NCBI GenBank assembly: GCA_038209965.1
Contig: JBBQXF010000018.1
Location: 1-50,868 of the forward strand
DNA length: 50,868 bases
Source of the DNA: JALONO01 sp038209965
Lineage (GTDB): Bacteria; Bacteroidota; Bacteroidia; Cytophagales; Thermoflexibacteraceae
Direction: 5' to 3'
This document shows positions 18,008 through 27,557 of this stretch, in pieces. Under the pieces are notes generated by a model. It searched no databases, was not told the DNA's origin, and was given only the letters and a program-made list of their open reading frames with translations. Made by a program: the position numbers and the translations under genes. The number at the start of each line of letters is the position of its first letter. Within the stretch, counting starts at the first letter, position 1.

Positions 18008-21000
18008 ATGACCTCAATGATTACTTTCATCCACCGCCTAGCTAGACAATTAGTGGGTTTGGACAAACTGGGCCGAGCCCATTGTGCTGCTGTGTGTTGC
18101 GGCCTGATGATCATGGGCGCCCAACCGCGCCAAGCCGCCGCCCAGGCCCCCGCATGGGCCGATGTGAACGAGAGCACACTCGTACCCTCGGGACAACGCT
18201 ACATCTTCCCCGAAAAGTACCGTACCCTGCAATTGGATGCCGATCAATGGGGGACATCGGTGGCCCAAGTCCCCAAAGCCCATGCTTCGCAAGCTGGCCG
18301 GGCCGGTTCCATAATTTTGTTGCCCATGCCCGACGGGCGCTACGAGCGCTTCCGCATTGTGGAGGACAAGCTGATGGACAACCAGCCAGCCAGCATCCGT
18401 ACTTTTGCCGGACAGGGCATTGATGACCCAACGGCCACTCTCCGGATGGACTGGACGATGTGGGGCTTTCATGCCATGATCTTGTCGGCCAATTACACCG
18501 TTTACATCGATCCCTATGCCCAAGGTGATGCCAGAAGCTACCTTTCCTATTTTAAGCACGACTTCACCAATGAGGCCAAGGCCCGCCAACAAGCCAAGTG
18601 CGACGTAGGAAGTTTTGGCCAGGGCCGCCTGCCCCAGCCCAATGTGGATCCAGCCCCCGCCTTGGTGGGCGAGCTGCCCATTGCTCTGCGGGCCAACGGC
18701 ACTCAACTCCGCACTTACCGGATCGCCGTTTCCTGTACTGGCGAGTATGCCACTTTTCATGGCGGCACTGTGGCCGGGGCCCAAGCAGCCATAGCCACTT
18801 CCATCAACCGGATCCGGGGGGTGTTCGAAAAAGAAGTTGCCGTGAGCTTTACCCTGCTCAATCAGCCCGGCCTTATTTTTACCGATGCGGCCACCGATCC
18901 CTTCACCAACACCAATGGAGTAACATTGCTGGGCGAGAACCAAACCTTGGTGGATGCAGTGGTTGGGAATGCCAACTACGATATTGGTCATGTGTTCAGC
19001 ACGGGGGGCGGCGGGGTTGCCGGACTGGGTGTGGTCTGTGTTACTGGCCAAAAGGCTCGCGGGGTTACTGGATTGCCGGCACCGATCAATGATCCTTTTG
19101 ACATCGACTTTGTGGCCCACGAAGTAGGCCACCAATATGCCGGCAACCACACTTTCAATGGTAGCTCTGGTAACTGTGCCGGGGGCAACCGCAGTGCGTT
19201 AAATGCCTATGAGCCGGGCAGCGGCACCACCATTATGGCTTATGCCGGTATTTGCGCTCCCCAAAACACCCAGCCGAACAGCGATGCCTACTTCCACGTT
19301 CGGAGCTATGACGAAATCTTGAACTTTACCCTTACCGGGTCAGGGAACAACTGCCCAGTGGTGACCGCCACCGGCAATACCCCGCCCACTGTCACCGTGC
19401 CCGCTGGCGGGTTTGCCATCCCCCTCGGTACCCCTTTTGTCTTGACCGGATCGGGCAGTGATGCCAACGCGGATCCCATTACCTATTGCTGGGAACAGTT
19501 CGATCTGGGCCCGACCGGTCCTCCCAATAGCCCGGTGGACAATGCCCCCATCTTCCGTTCCTTTAATCCCACGACCAGCCCCAGCCGGACTTTTCCCAGG
19601 ATCCAGGACATTATCAACAATACCCAAACGTTGGGGGAAATATTGCCTTCCTACGCCCGCGACCTCAACTTTCGCTTGATCGTGCGGGATAACCGCGCTG
19701 GCGGTGGTGGGGTGAACTATGCCGCCATTGGCTTTACGGTCAGTCAGGCTGGCCCGTTCGTGGTGTCAGCACCCAACACGGCGGTTTCTTGGCCCATCAA
19801 TTCTACCCAAAGCGTTACTTGGGATGTGGCCAATACCAATGGTGCCCCGGTCAACTGTGCCAATGTGCGTCTTCTGCTTTCCACCGATGGCGGGTTGACC
19901 TATCCCACGGTCTTGATCGCCAATACTCCCAATGATGGTACGGAATCGGTAACTGTTCCCAACGTGGGCCTCTCCACTACGGCTAGGGTGCGCGTAGAGG
20001 CGGTTGGCAACATCTTCTTTGATATTTCCAACACCAACTTTTCCATTACGGCGGCCCTGCCAGTACCGTCGATCAGCAGTTTCACTCCTGCTTCAGGGCC
20101 AGAAGGCACGGTGGTGATCATCACGGGCGCCAACTTGACTGGGGCCACCGGGGTGAGTTTCAACAATGTCAATGCAGTGGCGTTTACGGTCAACAGTGGC
20201 ACCCAAGTGACAGCGACCGTTCCCGCTGGGGGCACTACAGGCCTTGTCCGGGTGATCACTCCCGCCGGTACGGCCACCAGCGCGACCAACTTTACCGTTA
20301 CCCCCACTATTCTCAGTTTCACCCCTACTTCAGGGCCGGTGGGCACGGTGGTCACCATTACGGGCACCACTTTTACCGGGGCCACCGTTAAAAGTTTCAA
20401 CAACGCGGCTGCCTCTTTCACCGTTAATAGCGCCACTCAAATTACGGCAACCGTTCCCGCTGGAGCCACCACTGGACTTCTCCAAGTGACCACACCCGCC
20501 GGTACGGCCGTAAGTGCGACAAACTTTGTTGTGGTCCCAGCCCCTACCGTTACCAGTTTTACTCCGGTCACGGGTCCGGTGGGCACGGTAGTGGTCATTG
20601 CTGGCAGTGATTTTACCGGAGCCACTGCCGTACGGTTCAATGGCCTAAATGCAGCTTCGTTCACGGTCAATAATGCTAACCAGATTACGGCCACCGTTGC
20701 GACTGGAACTACTACCGGCCTTGTGAGCGTCACTACCCCAGGAGGAACCGCCAACAGTGTGGGCAATTTTACCATCATCCCCGCCCCGGCCATCAGCTCG
20801 ATCAGCCCACCCAATGGGCCAGTGGGTACTGTGGTGACCATTAGTGGTACAAACTTGGGCGGGGCGACCCAAGTGCAGTTCAACGGGGTGACCGCCAGCA
20901 TTGGCACCAACACCCTCACCCAGATTACCACTACTGTACCTGCAGGGGCCACCACTGGCTTGATCACCGTGACTACTTCAGGCGGCAATGCCAGCAGTGC

Positions 21001-22612
21001 AAGTAATTTTGCGGTGGCCTGTATTTGGAACGGAACCGCGTGGGTGCCAGTGGCCCCCACTTCGGTAGATAATGCAATCGTGACTGCGGCCTATAACACC
21101 AGCACAAATGGCAACATCGTCTGCCGAGATTTGACCAACAACGGGGGAACTATTATTGAAATCCCGACTGGCACCGTCGTGACCGTCAATCGGGTATTGA
21201 CCAACAACGGAACTATCAACACCCAAAATGGCGGTGCTTTTGTGCAAGTGGAGGGCAGCACCGTGGCACAGGGCGGTTTGTTCAAGGCCTTCCGCGACAA
21301 CGGTTATGCCTCAGCAAATGCCCCGGCCTATAATTTCTGGTCAACTCCCGTCCAGAATGCGCAAATTAGCCTGCTTACTGGCACATTGGGCGATTTCCGC
21401 TTCTCTTACAATGAGGCCACCAACCAATGGCAGGGCATGACCTCGGGCATCAATTTGGCCGGCTCCTCCCTGCGGGCTGGCGTAGGCTACTCGGCTATCA
21501 ACGGTGGGGCCATTACCTTCCAAGGCTCCCCCAATAATGGCAATATCAACGTCAGTACTTCTCGGACGCTAACCAACGCCAGCTTTTTGGGCTTCAACTT
21601 GATGGGCAACCCCTACCCTTCGCCGCTGCTGATCAGTGACGGGGCCGGAGGTGGCACTGGCCTGCTCGAGGATGCGGCCAACAGTGGTTTTGCTGGTTCA
21701 GCCTATGTTTGGCGGGACGACCGTTTGGGCAGTGGTGGCGGGGCTTATGTGGCTATTAACGCTACTTCGCTCGCCGATCCCGGCCGTACCGGTTCAAACA
21801 GCTTGATCAACCATATTAGCGTGGGCCAAGGCTTCTTTGTCTTGCGCACGGCGGTTGGTACCGGCAACCTGAGCTTCCGCAACCTGCACCGCTTGGGCGT
21901 GGTGGGCAATACCTCTTTGTTCCGCTCCGAGGGCAGCGAGGCAAGCCACCTGCTCTTGAGCCTGACCGGAACCAATGGGGCCAAAGACCTGTTCCAGCTT
22001 ACGCGCAGTGCGGGCTTTACCGACAGCTTTGATCAAGGGGCCGATGCTGCTAAACTGGATCGCCCCAATGGGCCACGGCTGGCGGGTTCCCACGAAAACG
22101 GTCGTTACCAAATCCTTGCCTTGCCAAACGATGGGCAGGGCTTGGTGGTCCCTTTGACCGTGGCCATTGAACAGGCAGGTTCCCATACTTTCAGCGCTGA
22201 GCCATTGGCCGGTGGGTTAACAACCGAACGGATGTTCCTCGAGGATCGCAACACTGGCGAGTTCTATTATTTGGAGCCAAACCGGGGCCATGCCCTGCCA
22301 CTTCAGGCGGGCAATCACCCCAACCGGTTCTATCTCCGCTCTGCAACTGAAGTGGTGGGACAATCAGCCACTACCGGGGCACGCCTCTACAGTTTTGGCG
22401 ATGATTTGTTCATCGCCCTGAATGAGCAACGCTCCGGCCAAGCCGAGATCTTTATCTCCGATGCCACCGGCGCGCTGGTCCAACGGTTCAGCACCAATGC
22501 CACCAAAGGCATGGCCCGCGCCAAAGCATCGATCACGCGCAGCGGGCTCTACTTGGTCAAGATCGTGATGAACGGCGAGGTGATCACTGCCCGGCTCTGG
22601 ATCGAGAACTAG
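18008..22612 (+). CDS. Secreted reprolysin-like zinc metalloprotease with four IPT/TIG domains and a T9SS type A-like tail
   Basis: 1534 residues from ATG 18008. An upstream in-frame TTG (17921) would add an AT-rich, unlikely leader. The signal sequence ends about QAAAQA. A propeptide-like N-terminal region precedes a catalytic domain with the zinc motif HEVGHQYAGNH (His371, Glu372, His375, His381) and the Met-turn IMAYAGIC. This is the Bacteroidota reprolysin_4/M12-like type. Then come a beta-sandwich region and four IPT/TIG repeats of 80 residues (starting about 687, 767, 847 and 928; SFTP-SGP-GTVV-ITG). The end is a short beta domain (SGLYLVKIVMNGEVITARLWIEN is cut here to its hallmark, GLYLVKI) resembling type A T9SS sorting domains. 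It is probably an extracellular protease exported by the type IX system. Confidence 0.9.
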   Translation: MTSMITFIHRLARQLVGLDKLGRAHCAAVCCGLMIMGAQPRQAAAQAPAWADVNESTLVPSGQRYIFPEKYRTLQLDADQWGTSVAQVPKAHASQAGRAGSIILLPMPDGRYERFRIVEDKLMDNQPASIRTFAGQGIDDPTATLRMDWTMWGFHAMILSANYTVYIDPYAQGDARSYLSYFKHDFTNEAKARQQAKCDVGSFGQGRLPQPNVDPAPALVGELPIALRANGTQLRTYRIAVSCTGEYATFHGGTVAGAQAAIATSINRIRGVFEKEVAVSFTLLNQPGLIFTDAATDPFTNTNGVTLLGENQTLVDAVVGNANYDIGHVFSTGGGGVAGLGVVCVTGQKARGVTGLPAPINDPFDIDFVAHEVGHQYAGNHTFNGSSGNCAGGNRSALNAYEPGSGTTIMAYAGICAPQNTQPNSDAYFHVRSYDEILNFTLTGSGNNCPVVTATGNTPPTVTVPAGGFAIPLGTPFVLTGSGSDANADPITYCWEQFDLGPTGPPNSPVDNAPIFRSFNPTTSPSRTFPRIQDIINNTQTLGEILPSYARDLNFRLIVRDNRAGGGGVNYAAIGFTVSQAGPFVVSAPNTAVSWPINSTQSVTWDVANTNGAPVNCANVRLLLSTDGGLTYPTVLIANTPNDGTESVTVPNVGLSTTARVRVEAVGNIFFDISNTNFSITAALPVPSISSFTPASGPEGTVVIITGANLTGATGVSFNNVNAVAFTVNSGTQVTATVPAGGTTGLVRVITPAGTATSATNFTVTPTILSFTPTSGPVGTVVTITGTTFTGATVKSFNNAAASFTVNSATQITATVPAGATTGLLQVTTPAGTAVSATNFVVVPAPTVTSFTPVTGPVGTVVVIAGSDFTGATAVRFNGLNAASFTVNNANQITATVATGTTTGLVSVTTPGGTANSVGNFTIIPAPAISSISPPNGPVGTVVTISGTNLGGATQVQFNGVTASIGTNTLTQITTTVPAGATTGLITVTTSGGNASSASNFAVACIWNGTAWVPVAPTSVDNAIVTAAYNTSTNGNIVCRDLTNNGGTIIEIPTGTVVTVNRVLTNNGTINTQNGGAFVQVEGSTVAQGGLFKAFRDNGYASANAPAYNFWSTPVQNAQISLLTGTLGDFRFSYNEATNQWQGMTSGINLAGSSLRAGVGYSAINGGAITFQGSPNNGNINVSTSRTLTNASFLGFNLMGNPYPSPLLISDGAGGGTGLLEDAANSGFAGSAYVWRDDRLGSGGGAYVAINATSLADPGRTGSNSLINHISVGQGFFVLRTAVGTGNLSFRNLHRLGVVGNTSLFRSEGSEASHLLLSLTGTNGAKDLFQLTRSAGFTDSFDQGADAAKLDRPNGPRLAGSHENGRYQILALPNDGQGLVVPLTVAIEQAGSHTFSAEPLAGGLTTERMFLEDRNTGEFYYLEPNRGHALPLQAGNHPNRFYLRSATEVVGQSATTGARLYSFGDDLFIALNEQRSGQAEIFISDATGALVQRFSTNATKGMARAKASITRSGLYLVKIVMNGEVITARLWIEN

Positions 22613-22631
22613 GCCATTTTGAGTTAAACGA

Positions 22632-22678
22632 CAAGAAGTGGGGACCATCGCTTGGTGGTTCCCACTTCTTGCTTTTTT
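22632..22678 (+). terminator. Rho-independent terminator after the metalloprotease
   Basis: Arms CAAGAAGTGGG and CCCACTTCTTG, with an inner ACCA/TGGT extension and a T6 run. Confidence 0.8.
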
Positions 22679-22792
22679 CCGAATAACCGATTTCTAAAAT
22701 CCGGTTAAAAGCTGTTAAGGTTTGTCAAAGTGCCCATGCAGTCTGGCCATTTTGGTGTAACCTTGTTAGTAGAAATGTCGGCGGCTTAATTA

Positions 22793-24313
22793 ATGAACCA
22801 TTTATTCCACACAGAACACCTTGCCATTGGATCTTTGTCTTTGCTTTTCAAAAAGACAAAAGGGGCGTTCCTCATTTGTTTAATTGGCCAAAATATTCTT
22901 TTTTCCCTCCCTCTAGGTGCCCAAACCGTAGATACGCCACCTGCCCACCAAGCAATGGCTGCCCAACCCGATGCCCTTCTAGCAAGTACCGACAGTTTTT
23001 ATATCCGGGATGTCCACCTTGAGTGCAACCACAAAACTATTGACCGGATCATTCTCCGGGAGTTGAAGCACAAGCCCGGCAGTCGGATTGCCAAACAGGG
23101 GATCATCCTTGAGCTTCAGCGCGAGGCCAGCAAAATTTTCAACACTAACCTCTTCGTATTGGCCGAGGTGTTCCATTTCCCGGTGCAGGGCGATACAATT
23201 GAGCTCATTGTCAGCGTGGTCGAGAAATGGTACACTTACCCTGTCCCGATCCTGGAACTGGCCGACCGCAACTTTAATGAATGGTGGCAACAGCGGGGCC
23301 GCGATTTGGATCGGTTGGTCTATGGCATCCGCTTTACCCAGCAAAACTTCCGGGGGCGCAACGAAGATCTGCGCCTTACCCTCCAACTGGGCTTTACCCG
23401 CAAGATCGAGTTTGAATACAACATTCCCTACATTGACCGCCGCCAGACTGTTGGGCTGAATTTCCGGGTGTTTTATGACAACAACAAAAATTTGCCCTAT
23501 CGGACGGAAAACAACAAACTCAACTTTTTGCGCATTGACCAAGTACTCCGCGAACGGTTTACGGCTGAGGTGGGCGTTTTCAAACGCAGCCAGTTTTACA
23601 ATACCCATTTCTTGGACTTGCGGTACCACCAACAGGCAGTAGCGGATACTATTGCCAGATTGAACCAAAACTACTTTTTGGAAGGGCGCTCCCGGTTGCG
23701 ATACTCCGAACTGGTTTATACCTTCAACCGCGACATCCGGGACATGGCAGCCTATCCGCTCAAGGGGATGTTGCTCCGGCTCACTGTCAACCAAAAGGGA
23801 TTGGGCGATTTTGATGACATCAACCAGTTGTCAATCAGTGGGTTATATGCCAAGTTCTTCAAACTGAACAACCTGTTCTACTATTCCGCCAGTTTTCGGG
23901 GATATGTTTCGTTCCCGGAGCAACAACCTTTCACCGAAATGCGGACATTCGGCTACCAGTCGCAGTTCCCGCGTGGGTATGACCTGTACGTGATCGATGG
24001 GCAACGTTGGGGGGTGGTGAAAAACACTTTCCGCTTTCGGCTGGTTTCCCACAATTTGCACAATGAATGGATCAAAATGGAGCAATTTAGGGTGATGCCT
24101 ATCGCCATTTACCTCAAAGGGTACGCCGATGCGGGGTATGTGGCCAACCCGATTGTAACGCCCGAAAACCGACGGCTCACCAACCGGGCCTTGGTGGGCA
24201 CGGGGATCGGACTGGACTTGGTGCTGTATAACACCTCCGTGTTCCGTTTTGAATATTCATTCAACCGAGAAGGAGATCGGGGGTTTTATTTCAACTTAAT
24301 GTCCGATTTCTAA
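22793..24313 (+). CDS. POTRA/Omp85-type outer-membrane barrel protein (BamA/TamA-like)
   Basis: 506 residues. A long, basic N-terminal region precedes a hydrophobic signal core (about 26-43, ending LPLGAQ). Residues about 68-145 resemble one POTRA domain (SFYIRDVHLECNHKTIDRII ... ELIVSVVEKWY). The rest is a barrel with alternating strands that ends in a C-terminal Phe (LMSDF), the usual outer-membrane insertion signature. It is shorter than BamA, with one POTRA instead of five. It is therefore likelier a dedicated Omp85-type 'surface antigen' family protein than the essential assembly factor. The cargo is unknown. No promoter of the TAnnTTTG type is obvious. Confidence 0.8.
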   Translation: MNHLFHTEHLAIGSLSLLFKKTKGAFLICLIGQNILFSLPLGAQTVDTPPAHQAMAAQPDALLASTDSFYIRDVHLECNHKTIDRIILRELKHKPGSRIAKQGIILELQREASKIFNTNLFVLAEVFHFPVQGDTIELIVSVVEKWYTYPVPILELADRNFNEWWQQRGRDLDRLVYGIRFTQQNFRGRNEDLRLTLQLGFTRKIEFEYNIPYIDRRQTVGLNFRVFYDNNKNLPYRTENNKLNFLRIDQVLRERFTAEVGVFKRSQFYNTHFLDLRYHQQAVADTIARLNQNYFLEGRSRLRYSELVYTFNRDIRDMAAYPLKGMLLRLTVNQKGLGDFDDINQLSISGLYAKFFKLNNLFYYSASFRGYVSFPEQQPFTEMRTFGYQSQFPRGYDLYVIDGQRWGVVKNTFRFRLVSHNLHNEWIKMEQFRVMPIAIYLKGYADAGYVANPIVTPENRRLTNRALVGTGIGLDLVLYNTSVFRFEYSFNREGDRGFYFNLMSDF

Positions 24314-24321
24314 TCAACCCG

Positions 24322-24516
24322 CTATTTGCCATAGCGCGACCCGCCCCCCCGCACACTGCGGCTGCCAGCAAAATAGCCGCCACCATCGCGGGAACCTTCT
24401 TTTATCCCCTTGTCGGTGAGGCCCGAAAGCCCAAAACCGGTCGAGGAAGCATAATAGACAGCCACAAAAGTGAGTAGGAATCCGGCAATCCAGATAATGC
24501 GCGTGAAATTTTGCAT
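24322..24516 (-). CDS. Small membrane protein with a Gly/Arg/Ser-rich tail
   Basis: 64 residues (MQNFTRIIWIAGFLLTF...). One transmembrane helix (about 7-24) is followed by a short polar region and a tail rich in Gly, Arg and Ser (GGGYFAGSRS, GGGSRYGK). A well-formed promoter (24543-24576) lies just upstream, which argues for a real gene. It is convergent with the Omp85-type gene, 8 bp away. I do not recognise a named family. It is likely an inner-membrane microprotein. Confidence 0.7.
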   Translation of the reverse strand: MQNFTRIIWIAGFLLTFVAVYYASSTGFGLSGLTDKGIKEGSRDGGGYFAGSRSVRGGGSRYGK

Positions 24517-24542
24517 GATTTGCTTGCTTTAGGTTTGTGGCC

Positions 24543-24576
24543 CAAATATAGTGCCCTGCCACCAAAAGAAAAACAA
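24543..24576 (-). promoter_or_regulatory. Promoter of the small membrane protein gene
   Basis: On the minus strand: TTG (24576-24574), a 23-nt spacer and a perfect -7 TATATTTG (24550-24543), 26 nt before the start codon. Confidence 0.65.
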
Positions 24577-24577
24577 T

Positions 24578-26524
24578 CTAGGGTTTTGTCTGCACTACCA
24601 AAGGCGATGAAGAAATGCTCAAGTTACCATTTATGTCCCTTGCTCGTACGGTAAAAGCATAACTGGTGTTGGGCGTTAGGCCGGTTGCGGCAAAAATAAG
24701 CGTTTGGGCATTGACGTTCAGAATGGCGATATTGTCCCGAAAAACGACGTAGCCTTGCAAAGCGACCCCATTGGTCGGGCTGCTGGGCGATGAAATGGTC
24801 AGATTAACCGATGTTTGCTCGATTGTGCCAGCTACCAACAGCCCGGGAACAGTTGGCCCAATACTGTGCACTGTAAAATCTTTGCTAATGGGCGGACTAA
24901 TATTACCGGCAGCATCTTTGGCCCGTACCGAAAAAGGATAGCTGGTGGCGGGCAATAGACCAATAATATTTTTAGTCAATACCGGGGAGTCAACACTGTC
25001 AACCAATTCGCCAGCTATGTAAGCCAGATACTTGGTTACCCTCACATTATCGGTACTGGCCGACCAGCGCAGTAGCATATTATTATTGCCCGGCACACCA
25101 GTAAGGCCGATAGGCACTGTTGGCGGCTCAGTATCAAGCGCGTGAGTGAGTAGAGGCCAGCGGAGCAGGAAAAAATTGAGGCCCCGGGTTGCATTGCTAT
25201 GACTGGCCTTGATCCGAAAATCTCCGGAAAAAGAGGGCTTGCCGATCGCATTGGCGGGCAGGGCAATGGCACCGCTGGGCAGGCTGAAACCCGCTTCGGG
25301 AGTGATTCGGGTTGCGTAATAATTATTCGACTGGCTCATAGTGGGCCCTTGGCTCACCATCCGGCCACCAGGGCTGGAGTTTATTACAATGTTGCCCGTG
25401 AAGACCGCTTGCCCTGGAGCGGAAATATCAGCTTGGAAAGACGAAGCGGCATTAAAACTATTGGCCCCAAAACCAGGGAAAGGTATAGCAGGTACTGTAA
25501 TCAGCGTATTGTTTGATACGGTCAACCGGCCGGTCGTTTCTCCCGATTTGTTGTTCCAATAAACGCCATCGCTGGCTGTCACCAGGTTGTTGCGAATAAT
25601 GCCAGCCCGGCACAAAACAGTGGCCCAGTTGCCATTCACGTTTTGGAAAGTATTGTTCTCCACCAAAATAATCGCCCCTTGGCCAAAACTGACCCCACCC
25701 GTTTGCCCAGGCTCATCTTGGTTGACGGAAATATTTTTAAAAGCACAGCGACGAATCACTACTGGGGCGTTTGTAACTGCTCGGGATACTTGAAGGGCAT
25801 TGTTCCAAGTGTTCTCGATGATCAAATCCTCAAACCTGGCACTGTCCAAGCTGGCAGTCGCGCTAGGGTTAGTATTGCCCAAATAAACTCCCTCCAAAAA
25901 AGCTCCGGTAATCTTGCTGTGAGTGAACACCACCCGGCCATAGTTGGCCGAAATATTGTTCATCCAGAAACCCCATCCCGTGATGTTGTAAAGGCCAAAC
26001 TGGGAGAAGGATACATTTTGGCTAGCATCGGTCACGCCGATACCCGCCCGTGTTAGACCAGGGCGGGGCTCGCGGCCGGAAGTCCTGGCATTTTGGATAG
26101 CAGGGAGATAGAGGCTGCTATGATCCACAATGAAACCATACCTGACTGTATCTCTCGCTGTGATAACTGGAGGCACCGTCCCATCAAAATCTCCCCGGAC
26201 GACTACGTTTCTCGAGTTGCCAAAAATTACAAAAGAATCATTCTTGATACGTACAACACCAGTCCGGCCATTAGTGATCCTGATCGGGTTGGTGGTGGTG
26301 CCAACCAAATTGCTCAACCCGATCCATTCATAAGGAATGGCGCGGGGCAATATGATGATCTTCGCCCCCGGACCTACGACCGGACGCTGCCTTTGGCCGT
26401 CAAAAACTATCCCATCACCCACACGTGAAGTGACGGTGTAGGTATTGGTTGCCGCGTCATAGGTCACTTGACCAAAAACTGAGAGCGGCAATACTGCCAA
26501 TAAAAACAAAAACAGAGATCTCAT
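24578..26524 (-). CDS. Secreted right-handed beta-helix protein with two fibronectin type III domains
   Basis: 648 residues. A signal peptide (MRSLFLFLLAVLPLSVFG) leads into about 420 residues of short beta-strand coils with N-, V- and F-rich turns. Examples are SFVIFGNSRNVVVRGDF, IIENTWNNALQVSR and ILVENNTFQNV, typical of the pectate-lyase-like parallel beta-helix fold. Two FN3 domains follow (about 455-550, starting EPPTVPIGLTGVPGNNN, and about 552-648), each ending with the Y-F-V-RA-D--GN pattern. No T9SS tail is visible. The fold suggests polysaccharide binding or cleavage, but no catalytic residues can be assigned. It may share a unit with the GT2 gene, 73 bp upstream. Confidence 0.82.
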   Translation of the reverse strand: MRSLFLFLLAVLPLSVFGQVTYDAATNTYTVTSRVGDGIVFDGQRQRPVVGPGAKIIILPRAIPYEWIGLSNLVGTTTNPIRITNGRTGVVRIKNDSFVIFGNSRNVVVRGDFDGTVPPVITARDTVRYGFIVDHSSLYLPAIQNARTSGREPRPGLTRAGIGVTDASQNVSFSQFGLYNITGWGFWMNNISANYGRVVFTHSKITGAFLEGVYLGNTNPSATASLDSARFEDLIIENTWNNALQVSRAVTNAPVVIRRCAFKNISVNQDEPGQTGGVSFGQGAIILVENNTFQNVNGNWATVLCRAGIIRNNLVTASDGVYWNNKSGETTGRLTVSNNTLITVPAIPFPGFGANSFNAASSFQADISAPGQAVFTGNIVINSSPGGRMVSQGPTMSQSNNYYATRITPEAGFSLPSGAIALPANAIGKPSFSGDFRIKASHSNATRGLNFFLLRWPLLTHALDTEPPTVPIGLTGVPGNNNMLLRWSASTDNVRVTKYLAYIAGELVDSVDSPVLTKNIIGLLPATSYPFSVRAKDAAGNISPPISKDFTVHSIGPTVPGLLVAGTIEQTSVNLTISSPSSPTNGVALQGYVVFRDNIAILNVNAQTLIFAATGLTPNTSYAFTVRARDINGNLSISSSPLVVQTKP

Positions 26525-26597
26525 CGTGGTGTTAAAGTTAAAAGTACGCTTGACAATTTTGACTGATACCTAAGTTATAAAATTAATGAATAAACGA

Positions 26598-27533
26598 TTA
26601 TTGGGTTGGGATATTGCCATTGTTTTCATTAATCGCAGCGGGCCGCCACCTTTTTCCCCACGTGATTAAATCTTTGCCAACCATTATCTTGGCCAATAAA
26701 ATCCCAAGCTCGGGCCGGAGGCCAAGGTTGGCCACACTCTGCCACCAATGGCCAATGGCCTGCACTTTCTGCCCGTCCAGGTAGCTGTGGATGGCACAGA
26801 AACGGTGCGAATGGCCCCGGAGTTGGCGCAGTTCGTCGTTGGGCAGGGCCAGCCGTGCTGCCAGATAGTGCATTGCCGCCAGCCGCCCTCGTATGGCATG
26901 TTGGTTGTCGGCCATGCTCCGCGCTGGGTGATCGTGCAGTACGATCGTGGTCTGGTCGATAAGGTAAATTTGGTCCCGAAAATAATTGCAAAAATGAAAG
27001 ATCCAATCCTCGCACATATTGAACTCGGGCGGGAAGGGCAACCAATGGGGATTGTCTTTTTTTACGCACACAAAGGCCGCCAAGGGATTGCCGGTCAACA
27101 AGAAATGATAGTCGTACAACCCCTCGGGCAGTGCCTCAATATCTGAGGGCACCAGCTTTTCCCGGCGTTGGGTAGCAAACTTGGTCGCAAAGAAATTGCA
27201 CGCGGGATATTGTTCAATTTTTTTGCCCAACTCGGCCAAGTGATTGGGGAGCATCAGATCGTCCGAGTCGTGGAAGACTACGTACCGTCCTTGGGCCAGT
27301 TGGTGGCCGGTGTTGCGGGCCACTGAACGCTCCTCATTTTTTTTCTTGTAATAAATCACCTGGGGATGGGAACCAAAGTTAAAGTCGATCGCATAGTGGG
27401 TTTCGTCCGTGCTGCCATCATCAATGATCAAAAGTTCATAATCATTGAACGTCTGAGCCAATACCGATTGGATCACCGGTACTATCAACTTTGCCCGGTT
27501 GTAGGCGGGTATGACAATGGAAAAAAAGGACAT
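26598..27533 (-). CDS. Family 2 glycosyltransferase
   Basis: 311 residues, GT-A fold. The N-terminal nucleotide-binding core reads SIVIPAYNRAKLI, then LLIIDDGSTDET (about 35-45), then ERSVARNTG (about 68-76). The metal-binding DxD is HDSDD (88-92). There is no transmembrane segment, so it should act in the cytoplasm, transferring an activated sugar to a surface polysaccharide or glycan. Donor and acceptor are unknown. A -7 element lies just upstream, overlapping the end of the PorV/PorQ-like gene. Confidence 0.9.
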   Translation of the reverse strand: MSFFSIVIPAYNRAKLIVPVIQSVLAQTFNDYELLIIDDGSTDETHYAIDFNFGSHPQVIYYKKKNEERSVARNTGHQLAQGRYVVFHDSDDLMLPNHLAELGKKIEQYPACNFFATKFATQRREKLVPSDIEALPEGLYDYHFLLTGNPLAAFVCVKKDNPHWLPFPPEFNMCEDWIFHFCNYFRDQIYLIDQTTIVLHDHPARSMADNQHAIRGRLAAMHYLAARLALPNDELRQLRGHSHRFCAIHSYLDGQKVQAIGHWWQSVANLGLRPELGILLAKIMVGKDLITWGKRWRPAAINENNGNIPTQ

Positions 27534-27549
27534 TTTTGTAATGTGTTCC

Positions 27550-27557
27550 CAAATTTA
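27550..27557 (-). promoter_or_regulatory. -7 element of the glycosyltransferase gene
   Basis: Perfect TAAATTTG on the minus strand (27557-27550), 16 nt before the start codon. No -33 TTG is seen at the right distance, so this is a half match. Confidence 0.35.

Noticed and set aside
18050..19150. 366-codon antisense frame inside the metalloprotease
   Set aside because: It overlaps the catalytic domain of a clear gene. No signal peptide, domain or promoter.
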